A stretch of 64,000 nucleotides of DNA, taken from positions 1 to 64,000 of the forward strand of contig ONAE01000007.1 of assembly GCA_900315695.1 (NCBI GenBank), given 5' to 3'. The DNA comes from an uncultured Prevotella sp. (GTDB lineage Bacteria > Bacteroidota > Bacteroidia > Bacteroidales > Bacteroidaceae). The position numbers and the translations under genes are program-made. Numbering within the stretch: position 1 is the first letter of the stretch; each line of letters begins with the position of its first letter. This document shows, piece by piece, positions 15,736 through 24,174 of the stretch. The notes below the pieces were generated by a model. The model saw only the letters and a list, made by a program, of their open reading frames with translations, was not told the origin of the DNA and ran no database searches.

Positions 15736-17919
15736 TTCGCGGTACTTGGGCAACGACCAGAGTCCATCTTCTACAATCATTTCAAGATGGTCGATCTCTG
15801 AACGGATGGCATCCATCTTCGGGCAGACGGTATCATGATAGGTGATAGCGCGTTCGTGGATGCTCTGGATTCGGTTTGCGACACGACGGGCCTCGGTGAG
15901 CTCTTCGACAAGCTGTTCGATGCGCTCCGTGCGCTCTGCAATCTCCTGAATCAGTTTCATGTTTCGTGCTGAGAGACGGTTGGCCTGTTCCTCTGGGAAT
16001 ACATCCTTCATGCCCTGCACGTTTTTGATGAGCTGCGACTGGTAATGGGTGGACACGGGGATGATGTGATTCATCGACAGATCGCCCATGACACGGGCTT
16101 CAATCTGTACGGTTTTTACATAGGTCTCCCATTTCACTTCATTACGGGCTTCGAGCTCCTTGCGGTTCATGACCTTGGTGGATTCAAACATCTTGATGCT
16201 GGTCTCGTCGAGGTAGTGCTCGATGATCTTCGGACACGATTTCTCTACGTCGAGACCACGGCTGGAAGCCTCTTTTACCCATGCCTCACTGTAGCCATTG
16301 CCGTCGAAACGGATGGGCTTACAGGTCTTGATGTCGTCGCGCAGCACATCGAGGATGGCTGACACCTTACTATCGCCCTTGGCAATTTTCGCATCCACGC
16401 GCTGTTTGAAATTTTGAAGGGCTTCAGCCATCGTTGAGTTCAGGGCTATCATCGCCGAGGCGCAGTTGGCTGAAGAGCCAGGGGCACGGAACTCGAAACG
16501 GTTACCTGTGAAGGCAAAGGGAGAGGTGCGGTTACGATCGGTATTGTCGATGATGAGGTCGGGGATCTGTGGGATGTCGATCTCCATACCCTGCTTACCT
16601 TTCAGATTGAAAAGGTCGTCCTTATCTGAGAGTTCGATGTGATCCAGGAGCTCTGTGAGCTGCTTGCCGAGGAACGAACTGATGATGGCAGGAGGTGCCT
16701 CGTTGCCACCCAGGCGGTGGGCATTCGTGGCACTGACGATAGAGGCTTTCAGCAGGCCGTTATGGCGATAGACTGCCATCAGTGTCTCGACGATGAAGGT
16801 GACGAAGCGCAGGTTCTCCTCTGGTGTCTTACCAGGGGCGTGGAGCAGGGTAGAGCCTTCTCCCTGACTGGCTGTCAGACTCCAGTTGTTATGTTTTCCT
16901 GAGCCGTTGATGCCATCGAATGGCTTCTCATGCAGCAGCACACGGAAACCATGGTTGCGGGCCACGCGCTTCATCAGTGACATGAGCAGCATGTTATGAT
17001 CGACGGCAAGGTTGCACTCCTCGAAGATCGGTGCCAGCTCAAACTGGTTGGGCGCCACCTCGTTGTGACGTGTCTTGCAGGGGATGGCGAGTTCGAGCGC
17101 CTGGATCTCCAGATCCTTCATAAAGGCTTGTACACGGTCGGGAATGGTGCCGAAGTAGTGATCGTCCATCTGCTGGTTTTTGGCGCTCTCATGGCCCATT
17201 AGCGTGCGTCCTGTCATGAGCAGGTCAGGACGTGCGGAATAGAGTCCCTCATCCACGAGGAAATACTCCTGTTCCCAACCCAGGTTCACCTGTACCTTCT
17301 TCACGTCATCATAGAAGTAGCCGCATACATCCTCAGCTGCCTTAGTGACAGCACGGATGGAACGGAGCAGGGGCGCCTTGTAGTCGAGAGCCTCACCTGT
17401 ATAGGCGATAAAGATGGTGGGGATACAGAGCGTATCATCGATGATGAACACAGGAGATGTGGGATCCCAGGCTGAGTAGCCGCGTGCCTCAAAAGTGTTG
17501 CGGATACCTCCGTTGGGGAAGGAAGAAGCATCAGGCTCCTGCTGTACGAGCAGCTTGCCGTCGAAGTTCTCCATCATTCCGCCCTTGCCGTCGTGCTCCA
17601 CGAAGGCGTCGTGCTTCTCGGCAGTGCCCTCTGTCAGCGGCTGGAACCAGTGGGTATAATGGGTGGCTCCCATGTCTTGTGCCCATTGCTTCATGCCTAA
17701 GGCCACAGCATCGGCTATGGAACGGTCAAGGCTGGCGCCGTTGTCCATCACATCGATCATTTTGCGATATACCTCAGCAGGGAGGTACTTGAACATTTTC
17801 TGACGGTTGAATACGTACTTTCCGAAGTATTCGGAGGGTCGCTCTGAGGGTGTTGGGACCTCAACGGCCTTTTTCTTAAAGGCCTCTTCTACGACCTGAA
17901 ATCTGAGTTGGTTGCTCAT
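15718..17919 (-). CDS. glnN: Type III glutamine synthetase (GlnN)
   Basis: 733 residues, the size of the GSIII family found in Bacteroidota and cyanobacteria. It makes glutamine from glutamate, ammonium and ATP in the cytoplasm. Seen: MSNQLRFQVVEEAF start, LGWEQEYFLVDEGLY (metal-binding glutamates), KTRHNEVAPNQFELAPIFE, and NGSGKHNNWSLT. The ORF extends upstream to 18015, but ATG 17919 gives the family N-terminus. The C-terminal coding end overlaps the phosphatase gene by 18 bp in the opposite direction. aguB begins upstream on the same strand, 29 bp away, so glnN may be the last gene of an aguA-aguB-glnN operon that captures ammonium released from agmatine. Confidence 0.97.
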   Translation of the reverse strand: MSNQLRFQVVEEAFKKKAVEVPTPSERPSEYFGKYVFNRQKMFKYLPAEVYRKMIDVMDNGASLDRSIADAVALGMKQWAQDMGATHYTHWFQPLTEGTAEKHDAFVEHDGKGGMMENFDGKLLVQQEPDASSFPNGGIRNTFEARGYSAWDPTSPVFIIDDTLCIPTIFIAYTGEALDYKAPLLRSIRAVTKAAEDVCGYFYDDVKKVQVNLGWEQEYFLVDEGLYSARPDLLMTGRTLMGHESAKNQQMDDHYFGTIPDRVQAFMKDLEIQALELAIPCKTRHNEVAPNQFELAPIFEECNLAVDHNMLLMSLMKRVARNHGFRVLLHEKPFDGINGSGKHNNWSLTASQGEGSTLLHAPGKTPEENLRFVTFIVETLMAVYRHNGLLKASIVSATNAHRLGGNEAPPAIISSFLGKQLTELLDHIELSDKDDLFNLKGKQGMEIDIPQIPDLIIDNTDRNRTSPFAFTGNRFEFRAPGSSANCASAMIALNSTMAEALQNFKQRVDAKIAKGDSKVSAILDVLRDDIKTCKPIRFDGNGYSEAWVKEASSRGLDVEKSCPKIIEHYLDETSIKMFESTKVMNRKELEARNEVKWETYVKTVQIEARVMGDLSMNHIIPVSTHYQSQLIKNVQGMKDVFPEEQANRLSARNMKLIQEIAERTERIEQLVEELTEARRVANRIQSIHERAITYHDTVCPKMDAIRSEIDHLEMIVEDGLWSLPKYRELLFIR

Positions 17920-17948
17920 AATCTTATGGTTTGTTTGAAGTTTGCTTT

Positions 17949-18824
17949 CTAATCGATAAAACGTTGGAGGATATCTCCGTAGGCGTCGATGCGCCGATCG
18001 CGCAGGAACGGCCACCAGCGCCGTACATCCTCCGAGTGGTGGAGGTCGAGTTCGATGATGATGCTCTCCTCCTCATTGCTGTCAGCCTCATAGATGATCT
18101 CTCCCTGAGGACCAGCGAGGAAGGAGGTGCCCCAGAACTGGATGCCTTCTGTCTGCCCACTGGGATCTGGCTCGAAACCTACACGGTTGACAGCCAGGAC
18201 GGGCAGACCGTTGGCAACGGCATGGCCTCGCATCACCGTCTGCCAGGCTCTGCGCTGGCGCTGTTGCTCTTCTGTCGTGTCGCTGGCGGCATAGCCGATG
18301 GCTGTGGGATAGATGAGAATCTCTGCCCCCTGAAGTGCCATGAGACGGGCTGCCTCGGGATACCACTGATCCCAGCACACCATGACGCCCAGACGACCTA
18401 CAGAGGTCTGAATGGGATGGAAACCGAGATCGCCCGGGGTGAAGTAGAACTTCTCGTAATAGGCTGGATCATCGGGGATGTGCATCTTGCGATAGATGCC
18501 TGCGATGGAGCCATCTTTCTCAAGCACCACTGCTGTATTGTGGTACAGGCCTGCTGCACGACGCTCAAAGAGCGAGGTGACGATCACCACGCCAAACTGC
18601 TTGGCAAGTTCACCATAGAGTTTGGTAGAGGGGCCAGGGATAGGTTCTGCAAGGTCGAAGTTGTTGACATCCTCCACTTGACAGAAATACAGGGAGTTGT
18701 GAAGCTCCTGCAATACGATCAGTTCCGCCCCGCGTTTGGCAAGGTCGGCAATACCTTCCGACAGGCGCAGAATGTTCTGATGCGTGTCTGCACTATTGGC
18801 TTGTTGTAAGAATCCTATTTTCAT
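17949..18824 (-). CDS. aguB: N-carbamoylputrescine amidase
   Basis: 291-residue enzyme of the carbon-nitrogen hydrolase (nitrilase) superfamily. It converts N-carbamoylputrescine to putrescine, CO2 and ammonia. The catalytic triad is visible as Glu in LIVLQELHNS, Lys in IYRKMHIPDD and Cys in VMVCWDQWYPEA. ATG 18824 gives the usual start MKIGFLQQ and overlaps the aguA stop codon as ATGA, a sign of coupled translation. With aguA it forms the agmatine to putrescine route and produces two ammonia molecules per agmatine; glnN follows downstream. Confidence 0.95.
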   Translation of the reverse strand: MKIGFLQQANSADTHQNILRLSEGIADLAKRGAELIVLQELHNSLYFCQVEDVNNFDLAEPIPGPSTKLYGELAKQFGVVIVTSLFERRAAGLYHNTAVVLEKDGSIAGIYRKMHIPDDPAYYEKFYFTPGDLGFHPIQTSVGRLGVMVCWDQWYPEAARLMALQGAEILIYPTAIGYAASDTTEEQQRQRRAWQTVMRGHAVANGLPVLAVNRVGFEPDPSGQTEGIQFWGTSFLAGPQGEIIYEADSNEEESIIIELDLHHSEDVRRWWPFLRDRRIDAYGDILQRFID

Positions 18825-19816
18825 ATTTTTGGAAATTGCATGGTGCAGCAATGCAGGCTGCCATGTTGTTTGATAATGCTACGGCAATCGATGGGGACAA
18901 TCTCACGATCCGGGAAGGCCTCGCCGATGAGACGGAGCGCTGCAGTATCGAGCTCAGGCTGGGCATAGGTGGGACAAAGCACTGCACCGTTGATGACGAG
19001 GAAATTGGCATAGGTAGCAGGCAAACGGTCCTCTCCATCATAGATGGCTCCCGGCATGGGGAGCTTCAGCAGCCGATAGGGCTTGCCCTCGAGGGTGCGG
19101 AATGTCTTCAGTTGCTCCTCCATTAGCTTCAGTTCGGCATATTGCTCATCCGCGGGGTCGTCGCAGCCCACATATAATAAGGTGTCATCCGGACAGATGC
19201 GCACCAAGGTGTCGATATGCCCGTCGGTATCGTCGCCTGTCAGGTTGCCGTGATCGATCCAGAGGATGCGCTCAGCACAGAGCTCCTGCTTCAGACGTGC
19301 CTCGATCTCAGCTTTCGTGAGGGGCTGGTTACGATGGGGAGCCAACAGACAGCCTGTGGTGGTAAACACCGTGCCACGTCCGTCGCTCTCGATAGAGCCC
19401 CCTTCGAGTACGAAGTCGAGACAATCCACATAGTCGCCCTTGATAACTCCCAACGTATAGAGTTGACGGTTTAGGGCATTATCCTGTGAGGCAGGGAACT
19501 TCTCGCCCCAGCCGTTGAAACAGAAATCGAGCAATCGGCAATGGCCCTGATCATCTACCAAAGAGATAAAACCGTGATCGCGTGCCCAGGTATCGTCGGA
19601 ATCAAGTTGGATCATGCACCCTTCAGGCCCTACGGTTAACAGTTGTTCGCGCTTGCTGATTTCACGTGCCATCTCCTGATAAGTGGCTGTGATTTCCTCA
19701 AGGATAGGAGCCCAGTCTGTCTTGGCGTGCGGCCAGGTGAGCTGCACACCCCACTGGGGTTCCCATTCGGCTGGTAAACGCCACGCAGAAGCGTGATGAT
19801 TTGACTTATATTTCAT
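18821..19816 (-). CDS. aguA: Agmatine deiminase
   Basis: 331-residue enzyme of the guanidino-modifying family. It hydrolyses agmatine to N-carbamoylputrescine and ammonia. Seen: RLPAEWEPQWGVQLTWPH at the start, DDTWARDHG, ALEGGSIESDGRGT-type motif (LEGGSIESDG), DDTDGHIDTL with catalytic His/Asp, and the nucleophile cysteine near the C-terminus in GSLHCCTMQFP. ATG 19816 is chosen; the ORF runs on to 19924 through the promoter. The gene is first in the aguA-aguB(-glnN) group. A minus-strand -7 box TACCTTTG lies at 19833-19826, only about 10 bases before the start. Confidence 0.95.
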   Translation of the reverse strand: MKYKSNHHASAWRLPAEWEPQWGVQLTWPHAKTDWAPILEEITATYQEMAREISKREQLLTVGPEGCMIQLDSDDTWARDHGFISLVDDQGHCRLLDFCFNGWGEKFPASQDNALNRQLYTLGVIKGDYVDCLDFVLEGGSIESDGRGTVFTTTGCLLAPHRNQPLTKAEIEARLKQELCAERILWIDHGNLTGDDTDGHIDTLVRICPDDTLLYVGCDDPADEQYAELKLMEEQLKTFRTLEGKPYRLLKLPMPGAIYDGEDRLPATYANFLVINGAVLCPTYAQPELDTAALRLIGEAFPDREIVPIDCRSIIKQHGSLHCCTMQFPKI

Positions 19817-19825
19817 TTTTGGGTG

Positions 19826-19883
19826 CAAAGGTACAAAAAAAATGAAATTAAGAATTAAGAATTTAGAATTATTTGTACCTTTG
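19826..19883. promoter_or_regulatory. Divergent -7 boxes between aguA and the ABC ATPase gene
   Basis: TACCTTTG on the minus strand (19833-19826) and the same word on the plus strand (19876-19883). No proper -33 is seen for either. Each box lies 10-17 bases from its start codon, giving very short 5' leaders. Confidence 0.55.
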
Positions 19884-19899
19884 CAGCAAAATACTGACG

Positions 19900-20487
19900 A
19901 TGTTAGAAGTAAAGAACGTAACAATTGCCGTTGGAGAACGGGTGGTGGCAGAGGACTTGTCGTTCATTGCCAACGATGGCGAACTGACCTGTATTACTGG
20001 GGATGCTGCCTCAGGAAAGACCACGCTGATCCGTACACTGATGGGTTTTCTGCCTGTCAAAGCTGGTTTCGTGAGTGTGGACGGCGAGCTGCTGACGATC
20101 TATTCCTCACATGCGTTTCGTGAGATGATGGTATATCTGCCTCAGGATGCACAGGTTTTGCGGATTCCACAGGAAGAGACAGAGATACCTGAGAAAGAGG
20201 CTGACGATTATGCCGTATGGAACGAGGTGCTGCCTGTAGCAGAGATTGCTCAACCCAAGGCGCCTCTGACTACTGACGAGCTTCTGCTGTTGGCTACCCA
20301 GACCTTGCAGGAAAGTGCTGATAAGCCAATCATCATTGCCGATGAGCCAACAGCTTTACTGTCTTCAGAGCATGCATACCAGCTGATGGGACTTTTGCAG
20401 CAACAGGTGGAGCAGGGTAAGACAGTGTTGGTGACGAGTCGTGATCCTCTGGTGATCAATCGTGCAAACAAAGTTATAAATATCTAA
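19900..20487 (+). CDS. ABC transporter ATPase-like subunit lacking the signature motif (FetA-like)
   Basis: 195-residue ATP-binding cassette protein. Walker A is normal (GDAASGKTT, about 34-42), a Q-loop is present (VYLPQDA) and Walker B is good (PIIIADEPT, about 142-150). The LSGGQ signature is absent: an acidic segment and LTTDELLLLATQTLQ stand where it belongs. The D-loop reads LLSSE and the H-loop histidine is replaced (VTSRDP). The next gene, 9 bp away, is a FetB-like permease, so the pair resembles FetAB (iron export or resistance). Inference: ATP can bind, but canonical closed-dimer hydrolysis looks impaired; it may act as a regulatory ATPase. Confidence 0.75.
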   Translation: MLEVKNVTIAVGERVVAEDLSFIANDGELTCITGDAASGKTTLIRTLMGFLPVKAGFVSVDGELLTIYSSHAFREMMVYLPQDAQVLRIPQEETEIPEKEADDYAVWNEVLPVAEIAQPKAPLTTDELLLLATQTLQESADKPIIIADEPTALLSSEHAYQLMGLLQQQVEQGKTVLVTSRDPLVINRANKVINI

Positions 20488-20496
20488 TCAAAACCG

Positions 20497-21993
20497 ATGA
20501 ATAGTAGTTTGATTATACATGTGATATGCGGGCTTCTGCTGTTGGTGATTCCAGCAGCCGTACTCTATCTATGGGACAAAAAACTGCTGCGCACCTTTGG
20601 GGTGGCAGTAGCGAGGATGATCGGCCAGTTGCTGGTGGCCTGTCTGATGGTGTGGGCGCTTTTCCGCTTTGACTATCTGGCACTTCACCTAGGGTGGCTG
20701 GTGCTGTTAGCCTGTTATACGGCTGCGGTGGTGCTGATACGTTTGAAACTCAATGTGAGACGCTTTCTCTGGCCTGTAGCAGTAGGCCAACTGGTGGGTA
20801 TGTTACTGCCTGGTTTTTATCTGCGACTCGCCGTCCTGCCACTGGATCAGAGTCTCTACACCACCTGGTTTGTGCCTGTGATGGCGCTGCTGGCAGGGCA
20901 TACTACCGCAAGTCAGATTCGTGGATTAGGTACTTATTTCTCTGCATTGAAAGTGGATGAACAGGAATATGAGTATCGTCGTGGTAACGGAAAGAATCAT
21001 CTACAGTCGCTCATTCCGTTTGTGAAACGTGCTGTACAGTCGATCCTCTCACCTGCTTCTGCCAACCTATCTGTGATGGGGCTCTTTACGTTGCCTTTGT
21101 TGCTTTGCGGACTGCTTTTGTCAGGCATGGAGCCATTTACCGCCTTTGTGGTGATGGTGGCGCTGACATCAGCCTGTGTGGCGGCTTCTGTGTTGACACT
21201 GATTGTGAGTCTCTGGCTGTGTGATGGTAAACTGTTCGACAAGTTTGGCAAACTCACGCTAATGGTGGCGATGCTGTTGGTTTGCGCCTCCTGTCAGGCT
21301 CAATCCCAGAAGCCTGTGATGTATGAGCTGCCTGCTCCTCTGAAAGATCGATCAGAGCAGATTCTGCAGCGCAAAGGCTATACGACTTCTTATAATCGTG
21401 ATACCCGGAATCCCAACTGGGTGGCTTGGCATCTCACGAAGGAGCATACCAAGGGGCAGAACCAGCGTAAGGAGATGATGTTTACTGAGGATCAGGAGGT
21501 GAAGCCCAGGGCCACTAACAATGATTACTATAACTCGCGCTTTGACAGAGGACACATGTGTCCCGCTGGCGATAACAAATGGGATAAGGAAGCGATGGCG
21601 CAGTCGTTTCTCTTCACGAATATCTGTCCCCAGAACCATGGACTCAATAAATATGAGTGGAATGAGCTGGAGATCAAATGTAGGGAGTGGGCGAGGAAAT
21701 ATGGTGCTATCGACATTGTCTGCGGACCGATCTACGGGACAGAAGGTCAGCGTACCATCGGCAAGAATAAGGTGTGGGTGCCTGTGGCTTTCTTTAAGGT
21801 GGTGCTCTGTAGGAAAGGTCATCCTAAGGCTATCGGCTTTATCTATCGGAATGAAGGGAAACACCAAATGATGAAGGAGGCGGTTCGGACTGTGGATGAG
21901 ATTGAGACACTGACAGGTATTGATTTCTTCCCAGCCCTCGACGATGCTACGGAGAACAGAATCGAGGCCCAAGCAAAGCTATATGAGTGGTAA
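20497..21993 (+). CDS. FetB-like permease fused to a secreted DNA/RNA non-specific endonuclease
   Basis: 498 residues in two parts. Residues 1-248 form a multi-helix membrane protein of the UPF0014/FetB type (ABC permease), including LPLLLCGLLLSGMEPFTAF. Residues 253-266 form another hydrophobic segment ending in a lipobox-like VCASC. Residues 275-498 are a NucA/EndoG-type nuclease with the DRGH motif (350-353, SRFDRGHMCPAGDN) and the following metal-binding Asn region NICPQNHGLNKYEW. The frame is continuous through the junction. The nuclease would face the periplasm. Inference: true fusion, or two genes joined by loss of a stop; an internal ATG at about residue 256 could also start a separate lipoprotein nuclease. 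Confidence 0.8.
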   Translation: MNSSLIIHVICGLLLLVIPAAVLYLWDKKLLRTFGVAVARMIGQLLVACLMVWALFRFDYLALHLGWLVLLACYTAAVVLIRLKLNVRRFLWPVAVGQLVGMLLPGFYLRLAVLPLDQSLYTTWFVPVMALLAGHTTASQIRGLGTYFSALKVDEQEYEYRRGNGKNHLQSLIPFVKRAVQSILSPASANLSVMGLFTLPLLLCGLLLSGMEPFTAFVVMVALTSACVAASVLTLIVSLWLCDGKLFDKFGKLTLMVAMLLVCASCQAQSQKPVMYELPAPLKDRSEQILQRKGYTTSYNRDTRNPNWVAWHLTKEHTKGQNQRKEMMFTEDQEVKPRATNNDYYNSRFDRGHMCPAGDNKWDKEAMAQSFLFTNICPQNHGLNKYEWNELEIKCREWARKYGAIDIVCGPIYGTEGQRTIGKNKVWVPVAFFKVVLCRKGHPKAIGFIYRNEGKHQMMKEAVRTVDEIETLTGIDFFPALDDATENRIEAQAKLYEW

Positions 21994-22021
21994 AAAGTTA
22001 AAAACGTTTAATAAATCTGAG

Positions 22022-22047
22022 AGCCGAGACTGAGTTTCGGCTTTTCT
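22022..22047 (+). terminator. Terminator of the permease-nuclease gene
   Basis: 9-bp stem (22022-22030 with 22034-22042, AGCCGAGAC arm), 3-base loop, followed by TTTCTTTG. It lies directly before the nif3 promoter. Confidence 0.85.
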
Positions 22048-22050
22048 TTG

Positions 22051-22058
22051 TAATTTTG
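22051..22058 (+). promoter_or_regulatory. -7 box very close to the nif3 start codon
   Basis: TAATTTTG ends only four bases before the GTG start at 22063. If transcription begins the usual 5-7 bases downstream, the message is leaderless or nearly so. Confidence 0.55.
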
Positions 22059-22062
22059 CAGC

Positions 22063-22848
22063 GTGAAAATTAAGGAGGTTTTGTGCGCCCTTGAAAAATT
22101 CGCGCCTCTGCCCCTGCAGGAAAGTTGGGATAATGCTGGCTTGCAGATCGGATTAACAGAGACGGAGGTTTCAGGGGCATTATTGTGTCTTGACGTCAAC
22201 GAACGAATCATCGACGAGGCCGTCAAGAAGGGATGCAATCTGGTTGTGTCCCATCATCCCTTGTTGTTCCGTGGGTTGAAAACTATCAGTGATCTGACGG
22301 ATGTGCAGCGCACTGTCCGTAAGGCTATCCAGCAGGATATATGCGTGATTTCCATGCATACGAATATGGATAATGCCAAGGGTGGTGTGAACTTCCGTAT
22401 CGCCCAGAAACTGGGACTGCAAGACGTGAAGTTCTTCGCCTCAAAGATGGTGGGTGGTGTCGAGGCTGGCAGTGGTGTTATCGGCACTTTGCCTGAGGCC
22501 ATGGCATCTGATGACTTCGTGATTGAGGTGAAGAAAACCTTCGAGGTGGAGTGCGCCAGATGTAATCAGCTGTTGCAGCGCCCGGTGAAGCGGGTGGCAA
22601 TCTGTGGTGGTGCAGGTGATTTCTTGCTCGACGACGCGGTGAAAGCTGGTGCTGATGCCTTTATCACAGGTGAAATGCACTATCATCAGTACTTCGGTTA
22701 CGAACAGAAAATTCAGATATGCGTCATCGGCCACTATGAGAGTGAACAGTTCACCGCCGAGGTGTTCCAGGAGATTATCACGCAGCAATGCCCTGGGGTG
22801 AAAACCGTGATTGCAGAGACAAATACGAATCCGATATTATATTTATAA
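22063..22848 (+). CDS. Nif3-like dinuclear metal-centre protein
   Basis: 261-residue protein of the NIF3/YbgI (DUF34) family, a toroidal hexamer with a two-metal site whose substrate is debated; GTP cyclohydrolase-I-like and metal-insertion roles have been proposed. Seen: ESWDNAGLQIG near the start, VVSHHPLLFRGLK (two metal His), HTNMDNAKGG, ITGEMHYHQY and VIGHYESE, all metal-site motifs. The start is GTG 22063, supported by the family N-terminus MKIKEVLCALEKFAPLPLQ. The zinc-ribbon coiled-coil gene follows after 12 bp, a common neighbour of nif3 in Bacteroidota. Confidence 0.92.
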   Translation: MKIKEVLCALEKFAPLPLQESWDNAGLQIGLTETEVSGALLCLDVNERIIDEAVKKGCNLVVSHHPLLFRGLKTISDLTDVQRTVRKAIQQDICVISMHTNMDNAKGGVNFRIAQKLGLQDVKFFASKMVGGVEAGSGVIGTLPEAMASDDFVIEVKKTFEVECARCNQLLQRPVKRVAICGGAGDFLLDDAVKAGADAFITGEMHYHQYFGYEQKIQICVIGHYESEQFTAEVFQEIITQQCPGVKTVIAETNTNPILYL

Positions 22849-22860
22849 ACGTAAAGAATT

Positions 22861-23674
22861 ATGGCAAAGAAAGATCCTACAGATTTGACTGTGGAAGAGA
22901 AGCTGCGACGAGAAGCGTGCACTGAGAGGTGAGTTGCCTCTTGAGGTTCAGGACCTGGAAGATGAAATCGCTGGTCTGACCACCCGTGTTGAGAAAATCC
23001 AGAATGAGATTTCTGAGTTCCAGCGTGCCATCACCCAGAAGAAGGGAGAGATCGTGGAGGCTGAGGCCAGTGTGGCTCGTTATAAGAGTCAGCTCGACGA
23101 GGTGAAGAACAATCGTGAGTACGATACTTTGAGCAAGGAGATTGAGTTCCAGACACTGGAGATTGAACTCTGCAACAAGAAGATCCGTGAGGCTAACGCC
23201 CGTATTCAGGAGAAGAAAAGTGAGTTGCAGGCTAATGAGGAGGTGATTAAGGAGCGTCAGGGTGACCTGGAAATGAAGAAGTCTGAACTCGAGGAGATCA
23301 TGACTGAGACACGTGCGGAGGAAGAGAAGCTGAAGGAGAAAGTGAAGGATTTAGAGTCAAAAATTGAAACTCGTCTGCTCACATCTTTCAAGCGTATCCG
23401 TAAGAATGCCCGCAATGGTCTGGGTATCGTTTATGTACAGCGTGATGCCTGTGGCGGTTGCTTCAATAAGATTCCACCCCAGCGTCAGCTTGACATCAAG
23501 ATGCACAAGAAAATTATCGTCTGCGAGTATTGCGGACGTATCATGATCGATCCTGAGTTGGCTGGTGTGAAGATCGACAAGGTTGTTACCGAAGAGAAGA
23601 AAACTACACGTAAGCGCGCTATCCGTAAGACGGCTAGCTCAAAGAGAACGACGGATGCCAGCGATATGGATTAG
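22861..23674 (+). pseudogene. Zinc-ribbon coiled-coil protein (zf-RING_7 / HP0958 type) with N-terminal frameshift
   Basis: The reading frame beginning at ATG 22861 (MAKKDPTDLTVEEKL) stops at 22930-22932 after 23 codons. The rest of the protein continues in the next frame from about 22907 (DEKRALRGELPLEVQDLEDE) to 23674. The two pieces match one family protein with about a dozen residues and 3n+2 bases missing between EEKL and DEKRALRG. The remainder is intact: coiled coil (about 30-170), then a C4 zinc ribbon with CGGC and CEYC, and a basic tail. A product could still start at TTG 22934. Either a damaged gene, rescue by alternative start, or an assembly error. Confidence 0.75.
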
Positions 23675-24124
23675 TCAGAGATTTTCATAATCAGGGATGT
23701 TCTCCAGGAAGATGTAGCGCTGGGCTGCGTAATCCATCTTACAACAGTAATGCTGGAGTCCGTTGCTGACTATCAGATAATCCACTTTCAGCAGGAGATT
23801 GTAGATCGAAATCTGGTCGAAGGTCTTCTGCTGAAGTTGTATAGTAGGGGCTTTGTACTCGATAATCATGCGGGGCACAGCCTCTTTATTATATAATAAG
23901 GTGTCGCAGCGCAGACGCTTTTCACCTATCTTCAGTTCTACTTCGTTAGCAAGCAGTCCCTTGGGGTAGCCCTTGTGTTCCACCAAGAAGTGCACAAAAT
24001 GCTGCCGCACCCATTCTTCAGGTGTCAAGGCAACGTATTTTCGACGTAAAAAGTCGAAAATCAGTCGTTTTTCACCCTTCTCAGTGATTTTTATAGGGTA
24101 TGGAGGTAGGTTTAATCGATACAT
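23675..24124 (-). CDS. HsdR N-terminal-domain (PD-(D/E)xK) protein
   Basis: 149-residue stand-alone protein with the type I restriction HsdR_N fold. The nuclease-core pattern is visible as GEKRLRCDTLLY followed by RMIIEYKAP (D...ExK). It starts MYRLNLPPYPI at ATG 24124; a 10-codon upstream extension is rejected. It lacks helicase or other restriction domains and has no methylase or specificity gene next to it. In Bacteroidota such small proteins are often found next to holA, so a housekeeping DNA-related role is as likely as restriction. It abuts the zinc-ribbon stop codon and is divergent from holA. Confidence 0.8.
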   Translation of the reverse strand: MYRLNLPPYPIKITEKGEKRLIFDFLRRKYVALTPEEWVRQHFVHFLVEHKGYPKGLLANEVELKIGEKRLRCDTLLYNKEAVPRMIIEYKAPTIQLQQKTFDQISIYNLLLKVDYLIVSNGLQHYCCKMDYAAQRYIFLENIPDYENL

Positions 24125-24129
24125 TTTAT

Positions 24130-24151
24130 TATCTTTGTACCCGCAAAAGTA
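24130..24151. promoter_or_regulatory. Divergent -7 boxes between the HsdR_N gene and holA
   Basis: TATCTTTG on the plus strand (24130-24137) and TACTTTTG on the minus strand (24151-24144) are separated by only six bases. The polymerase footprints would overlap, so the two genes probably compete or are co-regulated. Confidence 0.6.
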
Positions 24152-24174
24152 CAAATAATATTCGAATAATCATC

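Noticed and set aside
17931..18809. 292-codon plus-strand frame
   Set aside because: Antisense to aguB, whose Glu-Lys-Cys triad is intact; no independent evidence.
23675..24124. Type I restriction system
   Set aside because: Only an HsdR_N-like domain is present; no helicase, methylase or specificity subunit nearby.
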